Assembly: GCF_010587385.1 (NCBI RefSeq)
Contig: NZ_CP047476.1
Coordinates: 310,001 to 374,000, forward strand
DNA length: 64,000 nt
Direction: 5' to 3'
DNA from: Vibrio astriarenae
Lineage (GTDB): Bacteria > Pseudomonadota > Gammaproteobacteria > Enterobacterales > Vibrionaceae
A program made the position numbers and the translations under genes. The notes under the pieces are model-generated. The model was given only the letters and a program-made list of their open reading frames with translations. It was not told the origin of the DNA and did no database searches. Of the stretch, positions 25,879 through 35,271 are shown one piece after another (position 1 is the first letter of the stretch; each line of letters starts with the position of its first letter).

Positions 25879-26002
25879 TGGGCAATAGAGGCATACTGGT
25901 TAGATTGCCTAAGTGCTAGGCCCAAGGCATGGAAGCATTGCAGATTAGGATTCGAGGGACCGAAAATTTACAGCCCTGAGCTGACTATAAAAAGAGGTTA
26001 CT

Positions 26003-26317
26003 ATGTCATTATTCGTTGACAATGCGATTGCTGGTTGGATTCAAAAAGCGGAAAAAAGTGGTGAGCTAAAGAATAATGCTTACCGAGGCAAAGCCATCGA
26101 TAATGATGAGTACTTTCAAACACCTGCTGAACACCGTCTAGGTATGAAAATTCTTAAGGACGCCAACTGCGTCCCTCCTGCTGTTGAAGTAATGAAGAAG
26201 ATTGAAGCCAAAAGAGAAGAGCTCGACAAAGCAACCGATCCTAGCGAGGTCGCGCAGTTGGAAGCCGATATTCGCGCGCTTGAGCTGAAGAAGAACCTTT
26301 TGGTAGAGACTCAGTAA
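26003..26317 (+). CDS. DUF1992 (DnaJC28-type conserved domain) protein
   Basis: The 104-residue protein matches DUF1992: DNAIAGWIQKAEKSGELKN, a short linker, then HRLGMKILKDANCVPPAVE and a C-terminal coiled coil (IEAKREELDKA). In eukaryotes the domain occurs with a J domain (DNAJC28), but bacterial members stand alone and have no settled function. It is cytoplasmic. AAGAGG lies 8 bases before the ATG. It is a single gene followed by a hairpin and convergent with the hybrid kinase. Confidence 0.8.
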   Translation: MSLFVDNAIAGWIQKAEKSGELKNNAYRGKAIDNDEYFQTPAEHRLGMKILKDANCVPPAVEVMKKIEAKREELDKATDPSEVAQLEADIRALELKKNLLVETQ

Positions 26318-26350
26318 GCGATTTGATGGCTTAAAATGAGTACATGATTT

Positions 26351-26384
26351 GGGTTGTGTGTTCTCGATGACATCCAACCCTTTT
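26351..26384 (+). terminator. Terminator after DUF1992 gene
   Basis: GGGTTG at 26351 pairs with CAACCC at 26375-26380, the stem continuing with mismatches, and TTTT follows. Confidence 0.6.
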
Positions 26385-26414
26385 GATATTTTTATCGCCT
26401 ATCGTTAGTTACGA

Positions 26415-29400
26415 TTATTTAAATCGTTCCATCTTATCCAGCAACACGTCCTTTTTGACGGGTTTAGACAGGTACTCATCCATTCCGCAGTCAAAACAGC
26501 GTTGTATATCATCATCAATCACACTGGCAGTCAGTGCGATGATTGGCGTGCGTTTAAGACCATTCTCTTGTTCATACACCCTAATGTCTGCAGTAGCGCC
26601 AAAACCGTCTTTGTTTGGCATCATGCAATCCATGAGGATAAGCAAATATTGGTTTCCTGCCTCAATGAGATCCACGGCTTCTTGTCCGTCATTGGCGATA
26701 TCAAAGGTGTATCCAGCATTTTTCAAATGAGTAGAGGCGACTTTTTGATTAACTTTGTTATCTTCAACAAGCAAAACCTTAGCTTGAACAGTTTGAGAAG
26801 GTGTATCCACTTTCTCTGGAGTGACCGTTGTGCTACTGACCTCCGGAGGAGTGATTCTCTCGATTTTGTCTTGCAGTAAATTAGCTTTGAATGGTTTAGG
26901 GACATAGTCGTCCATACCAACATCGAAGCAGCGTTGAATATCATCGTCTAGTACGCTGGCTGTCATTGCAATGATTGGGGTAGGGGCTTTCTCGTTACTT
27001 TGCTCCCAGGCGCGAATCGCTTGCGTTGCTTCAAAGCCATCCATGACGGGCATCATGCAATCCATCAATATGAACAAATACCCTGGATGCGCCATGACTC
27101 TGTCGAGTGCTTCCTGACCATTGTTGGCGATATCACATTCGTAACCCATCTTTTGCAGGTTAACCGTGGCCACCTTTTGGTTAACCTTATTATCCTCTAC
27201 CAGTAAAGCTTTGCGAGATACATTAGCTCTGAGCTCAACGACATTTTTTTGCGGTTGGCGTGAGCTTTGCTTAGAAGCACTGGCGCGGACAGCCTTGGTT
27301 AAGCGATTACCAAGCAATGGGTAGCTGACCAAACCATCGATTAATTGACCATAGTCATGTTGAGACTGCCCGTAATTTCGAACGAGACAAATACTTTGGT
27401 GTTCGTTTTGGTGTCGAATAGCGTGACAGTCATCGAGTGCTTGTTGCAGCTCTTGCTGACAAAGTACGATCACACTGTCGTCATCCAGTTCTTTAATATC
27501 CGCAGGTGTGTTGAAGGTGGCAGCCACAGAGATATTGTAGTATTTGAGTTCATTTGCAATCGCGTCTCTCATCTTACTTGGGGTGCCAACAATACAGACA
27601 GAAATAGGAGCTTGCTCTTTGGTTGCTACGTAATAATTTTCGATAACCTCAAGTTCGAGATCGAAATAGAAGCAACTGCCGTACCCTTTGCGCGAGTGAA
27701 TCTTAATTTCACCGCCCATTAATTCGATTAACTGTGTGCTGATAGCAAGACCAAGGCCTGTACCACCGAAGTTTCTCGTGGTGGAGTCATCTTCTTGGGT
27801 AAATGGCTTGAAGATTTGCTCTTGTTTCTTCTCATCAATACCGATGCCCGTATCAATGACTTCAAAACGCAGTGTAGAGGCTTTTCCACTTACAGAAAGC
27901 ACTTTTGCGGAGATAGTGACACCACCCGTTTCAGTAAACTTGACCGCGTTAGACATGAAGTTCATGAGAACTTGTCTTAATCTGTGGTCATCCACCATGA
28001 TCCGGTAGGGGAAATCGTCAGAGATATCGACATTGATGGAGAGGTTCTTCTCTGCCGTTTTTGGGGCGACAATGGCAGCGATGTCGAATAGCGTCTCACG
28101 AATCGTGGTGTGGTGATGTGAGATAATGAGCATTCCTGATTCGATCTTTGAGAAATCGAGAATGTCATTGATTAGGCTAAGGAGTAGCTGAGAAGACGTC
28201 TCAATGGTGTCGACATAGTCGCGTTGCGTTGCACTTAAGTCTGTATCTGTGAGTACCTCAGAGATACCGATAACGCCGTTTAGCGGAGTTCGTATCTCGT
28301 GCGACATGTTAGCGAGGAAACTACTCTTCGCTTTACTCGCTTGCTCTGCTTTTTCCTTTGCTAGCAACGCCTCTTCTTTAGATTTTATGATTCGATTTTG
28401 ATTTTCAATCCGCTCCTCCGCCAGCTTATTTACCTGCCGTGCAAAACTACTTAACTCGTCACGCCCACCAATCTTGAGTCTGGTTGGCATTTCATTGGTG
28501 TCTTCCATCTGTCTGAGGAAGCCGAGTATTTCAGCGAGTTTTTGTGAGATACGAGTTGCGAGACTGGTTCCGATAACGATAACGATGATCGCCATGACGC
28601 CGAGAACAACAAAAAACAGCGTACGTTGTTTTTGAAATTCACTCACCAGCGTATTCATCTCCACCACAAGTTGACTGTTGATGACATCAGCAACGTTAGA
28701 GATAAGGTCTAGTCGAGCATCTAAGGCTTGAAAGCCAAATTTGATGTCTTGGGGCGAAATAGGGGTGGTTGCCATGTTGAGTAGCTGTTGTCGAAACTCA
28801 TATGAAACCTCAAAAGCAGCATTTGAAAAGGCAGTCAACAGCAGTTTCACCTGCTGCTCGTCAGCATTCAGGGCAACGAATCGATCAATATAGAGCTGCT
28901 GGTTTTTAATATAACCAACCAACATATCGTGATAGTCGACTTGTTCTAATCTATCTAAACTCGCATCCTGATTGTCGTGCAATAGGTGAAGGTGCCAGTT
29001 CTCTTCTGATGCCCAAAGTAAGAGCCAGTTAAGTTGATAGAGTGCGTTTTGGTGGCCTTCTATTGTCGCTATTCCACTTTGAATTGGCTCTTTTTCGAGT
29101 AGCAATAGAACCTGGGTATAAATATCGACTAGCCACTCTGACTGCTCTTCAATCTCCTCCATTCCTTGCGCTTGTGTCAGGTCTAAGCTGGTTTGATAAA
29201 GGTCATCGACTAATTGCTTAACAATAATGGGATCTTGAGTGGGGAGCGCTTTGGGAATGAGTTCTGTGAGTCTTTGGTACGTGCCTTCTAAATTGCTTGA
29301 GTCCCTGTCCATTCGCGCTTGATGAGACTCTTTGTACAGGGAAGACAAACTGTCGACAAATTGAATCCCTCCTTCGATGGTCTTTAAGCTGGTTAGCTGA

Positions 29401-29519
29401 CTATCGAGACCATTAATTAAGCGTACAGATAGCAGGCAAACAAACAGCAATGGCAGTGATAACGCCAAGGTAAGCTTCACTTTAACCGACATTTGGTTTA
29501 ACCAATTCATGACGTTCAT
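26415..29519 (-). CDS. Hybrid sensor histidine kinase with two C-terminal receivers
   Basis: The start at 29519 follows AAGGA by 8 bases; an upstream in-frame Met at 29594 has no such site. In the 1034-residue protein, TM1 is ~15-36, the periplasmic helical sensor is ~37-300 (perhaps NIT-like, not certain), TM2 is 301-321 and a HAMP follows. HisKA has H407 in [10 protein letters not shown], and HATPase has [12 protein letters not shown] degenerate receiver-like segment lacks the Asp. REC1 ([23 protein letters not shown]) and REC2 (same motifs) then follow and look like a recent duplication. There is no HPt domain and no adjacent response regulator, so the output partner is encoded elsewhere. 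Confidence 0.93.
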   Translation of the reverse strand: MNVMNWLNQMSVKVKLTLALSLPLLFVCLLSVRLINGLDSQLTSLKTIEGGIQFVDSLSSLYKESHQARMDRDSSNLEGTYQRLTELIPKALPTQDPIIVKQLVDDLYQTSLDLTQAQGMEEIEEQSEWLVDIYTQVLLLLEKEPIQSGIATIEGHQNALYQLNWLLLWASEENWHLHLLHDNQDASLDRLEQVDYHDMLVGYIKNQQLYIDRFVALNADEQQVKLLLTAFSNAAFEVSYEFRQQLLNMATTPISPQDIKFGFQALDARLDLISNVADVINSQLVVEMNTLVSEFQKQRTLFFVVLGVMAIIVIVIGTSLATRISQKLAEILGFLRQMEDTNEMPTRLKIGGRDELSSFARQVNKLAEERIENQNRIIKSKEEALLAKEKAEQASKAKSSFLANMSHEIRTPLNGVIGISEVLTDTDLSATQRDYVDTIETSSQLLLSLINDILDFSKIESGMLIISHHHTTIRETLFDIAAIVAPKTAEKNLSINVDISDDFPYRIMVDDHRLRQVLMNFMSNAVKFTETGGVTISAKVLSVSGKASTLRFEVIDTGIGIDEKKQEQIFKPFTQEDDSTTRNFGGTGLGLAISTQLIELMGGEIKIHSRKGYGSCFYFDLELEVIENYYVATKEQAPISVCIVGTPSKMRDAIANELKYYNISVAATFNTPADIKELDDDSVIVLCQQELQQALDDCHAIRHQNEHQSICLVRNYGQSQHDYGQLIDGLVSYPLLGNRLTKAVRASASKQSSRQPQKNVVELRANVSRKALLVEDNKVNQKVATVNLQKMGYECDIANNGQEALDRVMAHPGYLFILMDCMMPVMDGFEATQAIRAWEQSNEKAPTPIIAMTASVLDDDIQRCFDVGMDDYVPKPFKANLLQDKIERITPPEVSSTTVTPEKVDTPSQTVQAKVLLVEDNKVNQKVASTHLKNAGYTFDIANDGQEAVDLIEAGNQYLLILMDCMMPNKDGFGATADIRVYEQENGLKRTPIIALTASVIDDDIQRCFDCGMDEYLSKPVKKDVLLDKMERFK

Positions 29520-29719
29520 ATCTTTGTCCTTGCAGATGATAGGCTCTGTGTTTATTGCTTTTATGCTAAGGAAGCTAGGACAAAAAAACGTCAAATCAAG
29601 GCAGATGCACTTGTAAGGGTGGTCAGATGGATATCGACAGAGCTTGGTTTGACTTGATTAGTAAACCATTCTCAATAGAGTTGGGTGCCCCTAATAGACT
29701 CGCGAGGCACTCGAACACG

Positions 29720-30850
29720 TTAGACCAACTTGTAGAATCTTGGAGAGTAGCCGCGACTCATAGAATCAACCATTTTCAACATCCTTGGTAGTGCATAGTT
29801 GAAGAAGATCCGATATCCATCGCAAAGCAAGTTTTGCTTATTGGATTGGTCTCGGTATTTTGGACATCCGCCGTTACAAAGTGGCAAGAAATCGCAGCGG
29901 TGACAGTTCTCATTAAGGTGTTTTTTTGTCGCGGCGAATGCGCGCTGCTGTTGACTTGAAACCATCTCTTGGAGGGAGTCTTGGTGACTGTTGCCCAATT
30001 CATACTGCTTATAGGGGTAGTGTTCACAACTAAACACTGCTCCACTTTTCTCAAGCATGAGCTGCTGCCCACAGACTTCACTGTGATGACACATCTGGCT
30101 TGGATGCCCCATTAAGATCATCAAGCAGTTTTCGAACAACTGGACGTGTATTTTTCCAATATCATCTTTACACCATTCATCGAAAACATCGCACAAAAAT
30201 TGTCCCCATTGCTCACCATTAAGAGACCAGTCGTAGTTTGAACGCCTATCCAGTTCATGATCGAGGCAAGGTTGAAACTGAAGGTAGGTGCTATTGGCTC
30301 GTTTAAGAAATTGATAGATCTGAGCACCATGGCGATAAGTTCTGTTGTTCACAACAGTGAGGGTGTTGAACTCTACATCATGCTCTTTAAGCAAAGAGAG
30401 CCCGCGCATGGTTCTCTCGAAGCTTGATTGTCCATCAGTATCAATTCGTGCGATGTCATTGAGCAGATTTGGTCCATCCACACTAATACCCACCATCACG
30501 TTGTGCTGTTTGAACAGTTGTGCCCATTGTTGATTGATTAAAGTGCCGTTGGTTTGAAACGTATTAGCAATGCGCTTCGCACCCGCCCACTTATGTTGGA
30601 GCTCAAAAGCCAGCTCATAAAAGGCTCTACCTCGCAAAAGGGGCTCGCCACCGTGCCAGATAAAATCAACGACTTGGCTATGTTTGGGTTGAGATTGAAT
30701 GTGGTTCTTAATCGAGACTTCAAGGGATTCAGTTTCCATTGGCGAGCCACAGCCAGTGTCGCTATTTAAGTAGTAGCAATAGCTGCAATCGAGATTACAG
30801 TTAGAACCAACGGGTTTAATTGTGAGGCTGAAAGGGAGTGTTTGTGTCAT
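29720..30850 (-). CDS. Anaerobic sulfatase maturase (radical SAM, anSME)
   Basis: The 376-residue protein has the radical-SAM cluster motif C18-x3-C22-x2-C25 (CNLDCSYCYY) and a C-terminal SPASM region with multiple cysteines (CEHYPY, CHRCDFLPLCNGGC). anSME enzymes oxidise a Ser or Cys of a sulfatase to formylglycine. The sulfatase just upstream is of the Ser type, a matching pair. The start at 30850 is preferred because an upstream Met at 30916 lies inside a terminator hairpin; the Shine-Dalgarno at 30850 is weak. Expression likely depends on read-through of that hairpin. Confidence 0.93.
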   Translation of the reverse strand: MTQTLPFSLTIKPVGSNCNLDCSYCYYLNSDTGCGSPMETESLEVSIKNHIQSQPKHSQVVDFIWHGGEPLLRGRAFYELAFELQHKWAGAKRIANTFQTNGTLINQQWAQLFKQHNVMVGISVDGPNLLNDIARIDTDGQSSFERTMRGLSLLKEHDVEFNTLTVVNNRTYRHGAQIYQFLKRANSTYLQFQPCLDHELDRRSNYDWSLNGEQWGQFLCDVFDEWCKDDIGKIHVQLFENCLMILMGHPSQMCHHSEVCGQQLMLEKSGAVFSCEHYPYKQYELGNSHQDSLQEMVSSQQQRAFAATKKHLNENCHRCDFLPLCNGGCPKYRDQSNKQNLLCDGYRIFFNYALPRMLKMVDSMSRGYSPRFYKLV

Positions 30851-30900
30851 TGATTGCTCTTTCGATTTCTTTGTGATGAAGCCGTCCTTGTCTCTTAGTA

Positions 30901-30937
30901 AAAAGAGCCACTCCATGAGAGAGTCTGGAGTAGCTCA
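30901..30937 (-). terminator. Intercistronic terminator/attenuator between sulfatase and maturase
   Basis: On the minus strand GAGCTACTCCA and TGGAGTGGCTC (one wobble pair) are followed by TTTTT. It lies between the sulfatase stop and the maturase start, which should lower maturase mRNA relative to the sulfatase. Confidence 0.8.
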
Positions 30938-30946
30938 AGTCGTGAG

Positions 30947-32497
30947 TTAGTCTATGGTGTCATTACCCATACCCACGCCTGTGCCTTTTTGGATTGGCGG
31001 ATACTCCTTGAGCGACTGTTGATACTCACCGATCGCTTGATAGAAGTATGGGAGCACCCAAGACTTTTGCTTCATCCAGTGGTACCAACCCGTTGTGTCT
31101 GGTGAGCGCTCATAAGGGTCTGCTTTGATGTTCACCAAGACACCAAACGGCCACTCTTTGGCTGGCTCTGTCCAGGTGGTTTTGGTTTTTAGGTGCACTT
31201 TCCACTCATTGACGCGCACGGCATTGAGGCTGCTTTCGTTGTAGAAGAAGAATTCGCTACGAAGACTTTCGCCGCCGTTAGCCAGCATCTCCATTTGGTT
31301 ATAGCCATCTAAATGAGCAACACGCTCTCTGCCTTCGATGTTCTTACCCTCTAACAGTTGTTGCTTAATGTCATGTTCACCTGCCGCTGCCATCAGCGTT
31401 GGTAGCCAGTCTTCAGCCGACATTAGACCGTCAACATAGGTACCTTGAGGGAATTTCTCAGGCCAACTCACCAACATAGGGACGCGGAAACCACCATCCC
31501 AGGTGGTGCCTTTTTGACCACGGAATGAAGCCGCGCCACCATCAGGCCAGTGGTCAGCATTCACACCATTGTCGGAGGTAAACATCACGATAGTATTATC
31601 GAGCTCGCCAAGCGATTCGAGTTTATCAAGCAGAACACCCACCTGATCATCCAACTGTTTCAGGGCATCGTAATAGGTTGAGGTTTGGCTAGAGCCTTCG
31701 TACTCATCGTTTACATGAGTAATCGTGTGCATGCGTGATGGGTTAAACCACATGAAGTAGGGTTGATCGCCATTTTGCTCTTCGTGTGTATCGAGCCAAT
31801 CCGTCGCGAAGTTCAAGAACTCCTCATCGATTCGCTTCATACGCTCTTTACCCAATGTGCCTCTGTCGGTGATTTTCTGTTTACCAACCACCCCAAACCT
31901 TGGGTCTATCGTGTCATCATGTTCGCTGGTAGCTACTGAGTGGATAACATTGCGCGGAATGCCAATGAAGTTTGGATCTTTTGGAAACTCAGGTTGTTCC
32001 GGCATTTCCATCACATTGAGGTGGTAGAGAAACCCATAGTACTCTTCAAAGCCATTCACCGTAGGTAGGTGGGAGTTATTGTCACCCAAATGCGATTTAC
32101 CGACGTGAACGGTGGCGTAACCTTTTTGTTTGAGAAGCTCGGCGAGAGTAGGGATTTCTTGGCGCATGCCGAGTTTTGACCCTGGCTGACCCACCGAAGT
32201 TAAGCCAGTACGAAACGGGTATTGGCCAGTGATGAAGGCTGAGCGGCCCGCTGTTGAGCTTGATTGTGCGTAGTAGTCACTGATCATGACACCGCGATTG
32301 GCGATGCGATCGATATTAGGTGTTTCAATCGCGCCGAGACCTCGGTGATAAGAAGACAGATCCATCGGAGCGACATCATCGAGCATGATGGTGACAATGT
32401 TTGGCGCTTTGGCAAGGGCAGGTGAGGCAGCGAGCAATGCACTTGCCGCGATTGAAAGTGCGACGGCACTTTTAACGAACTTGTTTGGGCATTTCAT
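30947..32497 (-). CDS. Secreted sulfatase, Ser-type (S1 family)
   Basis: The 516-residue protein has a signal peptide (AVALSIAASALLAASPALA), metal-binding D40-D41 in IMLDD, and the maturation site S81-T-A83-G-R85. The latter is the S-x-A-x-R form in which Ser becomes formylglycine. VHVGKSHLGD and FTSDNGVNADHWPDGG supply further active-site residues. It hydrolyses sulfate esters in the periplasm or outside; the substrate (polysaccharide, aryl or alkyl sulfate) is not readable. It is divergent from a LysR gene, with a TATTAA-N5-TTAATA dyad between them, and has its maturase gene downstream. Confidence 0.94.
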   Translation of the reverse strand: MKCPNKFVKSAVALSIAASALLAASPALAKAPNIVTIMLDDVAPMDLSSYHRGLGAIETPNIDRIANRGVMISDYYAQSSSTAGRSAFITGQYPFRTGLTSVGQPGSKLGMRQEIPTLAELLKQKGYATVHVGKSHLGDNNSHLPTVNGFEEYYGFLYHLNVMEMPEQPEFPKDPNFIGIPRNVIHSVATSEHDDTIDPRFGVVGKQKITDRGTLGKERMKRIDEEFLNFATDWLDTHEEQNGDQPYFMWFNPSRMHTITHVNDEYEGSSQTSTYYDALKQLDDQVGVLLDKLESLGELDNTIVMFTSDNGVNADHWPDGGAASFRGQKGTTWDGGFRVPMLVSWPEKFPQGTYVDGLMSAEDWLPTLMAAAGEHDIKQQLLEGKNIEGRERVAHLDGYNQMEMLANGGESLRSEFFFYNESSLNAVRVNEWKVHLKTKTTWTEPAKEWPFGVLVNIKADPYERSPDTTGWYHWMKQKSWVLPYFYQAIGEYQQSLKEYPPIQKGTGVGMGNDTID

Positions 32498-32553
32498 AAA
32501 GTAGTCTCCATAAATGAGCTTAGAGATGGTAAGAGAAATGCTGGCTTCGTGGG

Positions 32554-32570
32554 TTAATAGCTACTATTAA
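32554..32570. promoter_or_regulatory. Second dyad in sulfatase-LysR intergenic region
   Basis: TTAATAG-CTA-CTATTAA is a perfect 7-3-7 inverted repeat. It overlaps the TATTAA-N5-TTAATA site by 6 bases, giving three copies of the half-site in a row, as expected for a multi-site LysR operator. Confidence 0.6.
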
Positions 32571-32581
32571 TAATTTTAATA
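32565..32581. promoter_or_regulatory. TATTAA-N5-TTAATA dyad, site 1
   Basis: This is a perfect 6-5-6 inverted repeat with centre TAATT. It contains a LysR T-N11-A box placed symmetrically. It lies 68 bp from the sulfatase start and 58 bp from the LysR start. Confidence 0.72.
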
Positions 32582-32638
32582 AAGGTAAGGTCATTTGAGT
32601 TTATACTATTAACATATCTTATGTTTGGTGGGCCAACG

Positions 32639-33532
32639 ATGACGAAAGACTTGAATCTATTGCGACTGCTTGTCGTATTGAGTGAGGAAAAGCAGACAAC
32701 GACAGCAGCACGGCGATTGCACGTGAGCCAGCCCACGATCAGCGTGATGTTGCGTAAGTTGAGGGATCAGTTCAATGACCCCTTGTTTGTCAGAGATAAG
32801 AACAAGCTAGAACCGACAGTTAGATGCCAGCAGATACTTCAGGGACTACCATCGATTTTGGATAGTATTGATGCCTTGTACCTAGATGAAGAGACATGGG
32901 ATATCAGTCAAGTTTCTGGTGAGGTGACCCTGATATTTTCACCACCACTGATGTCGACTATAGCGGCTCCGCTCGTTCAATTACTTTCCAGCAAAGCACC
33001 GAATGCGACAGTAGATTGTTATCATTGGGGTTTTGATGCTTTGCGTGATATTGAGCTAAAAAACAAGTGTTGGGGGTTCAGTGCGTTGCCGATGGACACC
33101 AATAAAAACATCATGCAAAAAGACATTGGCAATGACGAGTTTGTTGTTGTCATGCGTAAAGATCATCCGATAAATGGCAACAGTCTCAACGAAGTTCTGG
33201 ATTATCCACTTTGCGTTAATTTGGTTTATGGCGACTCTGGAAGTTCGCGCAGTGAACAGATATTTAGAAAGATGCATCGAGACAAAAAGGTCGGTGTCCG
33301 TACAAGTGATGTTATGGTTATGCTTCATTTGGTGGAGCAAAGTGACTATTTGGGCATCGTCTCTAAACACCTGTTACCCAAATTGGATGAGCGCTTTCGA
33401 TATGTTGACTTACCTATAGAACTCCCTGAAGAGGCGCATTATCGACCATTGGCGCTGTTTTCTCATCAGAGAAATCGACATGATCCTTTGACCCAATGGC
33501 TTCATGAGCGAGCATCCACTCTGTTGTCTTAG
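32639..33532 (+). CDS. LysR family transcriptional regulator of the sulfatase block
   Basis: The 297-residue protein has the LysR helix-turn-helix (KDLNLLRLLVVLSEEKQTTT, RRLHVSQPTISVML, DPLFVRDKN) and an effector domain ending PLTQWLHERAS. The start at 32639 has GGTGGG a few bases upstream; an alternative ATG is at 32621. It is divergent from the sulfatase, and the dyad between them recurs at three other promoters up to 39.4 kb, so it is the best candidate to bind all of them. The inducer is unknown, perhaps a sulfated compound. Confidence 0.93.
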   Translation: MTKDLNLLRLLVVLSEEKQTTTAARRLHVSQPTISVMLRKLRDQFNDPLFVRDKNKLEPTVRCQQILQGLPSILDSIDALYLDEETWDISQVSGEVTLIFSPPLMSTIAAPLVQLLSSKAPNATVDCYHWGFDALRDIELKNKCWGFSALPMDTNKNIMQKDIGNDEFVVVMRKDHPINGNSLNEVLDYPLCVNLVYGDSGSSRSEQIFRKMHRDKKVGVRTSDVMVMLHLVEQSDYLGIVSKHLLPKLDERFRYVDLPIELPEEAHYRPLALFSHQRNRHDPLTQWLHERASTLLS

Positions 33533-33563
33533 TTAGTGGAAACACCGGACTTCAAACGATGAT

Positions 33564-33587
33564 CAAGCGGGCCAAGTTGCCCGCTTG
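33564..33587. terminator. Hairpin between convergent LysR and DUF1254 genes
   Basis: CAAGCGGGC and GCCCGCTTG form a perfect 9-bp stem with loop CAAGTT. Flanking T or A runs are short, so termination strength is uncertain. Confidence 0.6.
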
Positions 33588-33598
33588 GTTTATCGAGC

Positions 33599-34966
33599 TT
33601 ATGACTTTTCTACCTTAGTAAACGGCGTCGCTTTCCATTTATCCGTTCGTACTTCCTCTCCTGGGGTATACATTCTCAGGATCGAGTACCAAGCATGATT
33701 AGGGATAGGCAAGAAGTTAGGGTTGTCTTCTTGGCCTTCAGTATCAGAACTCATGTAGATGGTATAGGAGCCGTCAGGGTTTGCCTTTAATGTTCTATCT
33801 CCCCTGGAGTGGCGGTTCATCTGATTCGACTCCATTAACCGAGTCTTAGCGCTATAGGCGGTGTAAGACCAAAAACCACCATCATTGATGTCAGGCGCAG
33901 TAAAGGTCACGGTGTAATCGTATTTACTGCCATCTAAGGGCTCACCATCAGCATCGAAGAAGTCACCCGCATACATAGTATGCTCTGCGGGCAATCCCCA
34001 CTGTCCCATCAACGTGCCATACGCATGTTGATAGCTCGGAACCTGAGTCATCTGATCTCGCGTGCCTAATACGTCTCTTGAGTCGTCAAAACCGGCATTT
34101 TTTATGCGGTCCAAGCCCTGTTTCTCACCGGCTGCAATCAAGTCAAGTTCTTGCGGTGTAAATTCAATCCCTTGAGGGTAGCCAAGTTTAACGAAATCGA
34201 ACTGGGCGAGTAGTTCCGAATCATGTTCTCGCATAGTGCCTTCAGAAAGGATGAAGTTGGTTCGCTCAGCCCAGTTTGTTTTTTTAGGATTCGGATAGTT
34301 TCTTTCTATCGGCTCGGGACCTTTTTCGCCAAGGAACTCAGACAGTGTTCTGATATTCCATTGGTCCATGAGTTTTTGTGCTTGGGCTGAATCGTCTCCA
34401 CCCAGGTCCATGATTCGTCCCATCATTTTGACCAGTGGGTGCTCCACGTAGATAACTTCATCAACACTATCAGGAATCTCTCCTTCCCAGCCTTCAACTG
34501 CATACATAAACATGCCCCCTTTTTCGCCTCTATCAGGAGAGCCAAAGGCTGAGTCTGTAAAGTGCTGCATGTTCATAGTGTGGAACAACCAATAACGGCC
34601 CTCATCGTGATCAGGAATCGTGACGATGACCGGTTCAGCACCAAGATCCATCCAGCCCATCAAATGCAACGTGTCATTGTTGATGGAAGGATGAGCGGTA
34701 TAGGTGTCATCGGCAAGCTTTCTGATGTTTTGAAACTGGTTTAATGGGTAATCCGCTTCAACCACTGTGGTATAGAAGTATTTATAAGCCTCATCAATGC
34801 TGTAGGCATACTCGTAGGCCAGTTGAGCAAGAGTTTGTGGGTTGTTCTCTTGCGCTGTTTGAGTGGCTATATTCAACGGAATGGAGTCTGCTGATTGGTT
34901 TTGGGCGCAAGCAGGCGTGCAGATGACGATGCTGGATATCGCCAGAGACAATAGACGCTTTTTCAT
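33599..34966 (-). CDS. Secreted DUF1254/DUF1214 protein (copy 1)
   Basis: The start at 34966 follows GAGG and begins the signal peptide (RLLSLAISSIVICTPACA). The 455-residue protein has the DUF1254 N-terminal region (SINNDTLHLMGWMDLGAEPVIV, YWLFHTMNMQHF) and the DUF1214 C-terminal region (FTAPDINDGGFWSYTAYSA, YTIYMSSD, NHAWYSILRMYTPG). The function of this pair of domains is not established. A Cys near the signal-peptide end (ACAQ) is not a classic lipobox. It is divergent from a second DUF1254 gene, with two TATTAA-N5-TTAATA dyads between them. Confidence 0.86.
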   Translation of the reverse strand: MKKRLLSLAISSIVICTPACAQNQSADSIPLNIATQTAQENNPQTLAQLAYEYAYSIDEAYKYFYTTVVEADYPLNQFQNIRKLADDTYTAHPSINNDTLHLMGWMDLGAEPVIVTIPDHDEGRYWLFHTMNMQHFTDSAFGSPDRGEKGGMFMYAVEGWEGEIPDSVDEVIYVEHPLVKMMGRIMDLGGDDSAQAQKLMDQWNIRTLSEFLGEKGPEPIERNYPNPKKTNWAERTNFILSEGTMREHDSELLAQFDFVKLGYPQGIEFTPQELDLIAAGEKQGLDRIKNAGFDDSRDVLGTRDQMTQVPSYQHAYGTLMGQWGLPAEHTMYAGDFFDADGEPLDGSKYDYTVTFTAPDINDGGFWSYTAYSAKTRLMESNQMNRHSRGDRTLKANPDGSYTIYMSSDTEGQEDNPNFLPIPNHAWYSILRMYTPGEEVRTDKWKATPFTKVEKS

Positions 34967-35078
34967 TTTATCGGCCTCATAGATTTTGATCAGTAGGGAT
35001 TCGTTATTGGTTTCAACGTAGTCATTGAAGGTTTGAGACAATATAGAGAAAAAGCACAGAAGGGTGTTTGATAACAGG

Positions 35079-35095
35079 TATTAAGAATTTTAATA
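35079..35095. promoter_or_regulatory. TATTAA-N5-TTAATA dyad, site 2
   Basis: Perfect 6-5-6 inverted repeat with centre GAATT, 113 bp upstream of DUF1254 copy 1. Confidence 0.72.
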
Positions 35096-35170
35096 ATTAA
35101 TACGCGATTTGTGAGCAATAGGGGGCTAGAGGAGCGCAATCTGCAGTTTTGTATTGAGTCAAACATGCTC

Positions 35171-35187
35171 TATTAAAATTGTTAATA
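35171..35187. promoter_or_regulatory. TATTAA-N5-TTAATA dyad, site 3
   Basis: Perfect 6-5-6 inverted repeat with centre AATTG, 85 bp upstream of DUF1254 copy 2. Confidence 0.72.
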
Positions 35188-35271
35188 CTAACTATAGGTA
35201 TACATAGATTCGTCACTCTGCTTTCCGCCTTTATTCTTGGTTGCAACTACACTACATATCGAGGCTTCACT

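Larger units (their letters stand above)
34967..35271. other. Divergent promoter region of the two DUF1254 genes
   Basis: This 305-bp gap holds the two dyads at 35079 and 35171, 92 bp apart centre-to-centre, one nearer each gene. I see no separate gene in it. Confidence 0.65.

Noticed and set aside
30851..30916. Longer N-terminus for the sulfatase maturase
   Set aside because: The upstream ATG lies within a terminator hairpin and adds residues not expected in the family.
32607..32623. TATTAA-CATAT-CTTATG as a fifth regulon dyad
   Set aside because: Only 3 of 6 bases match in the right half.
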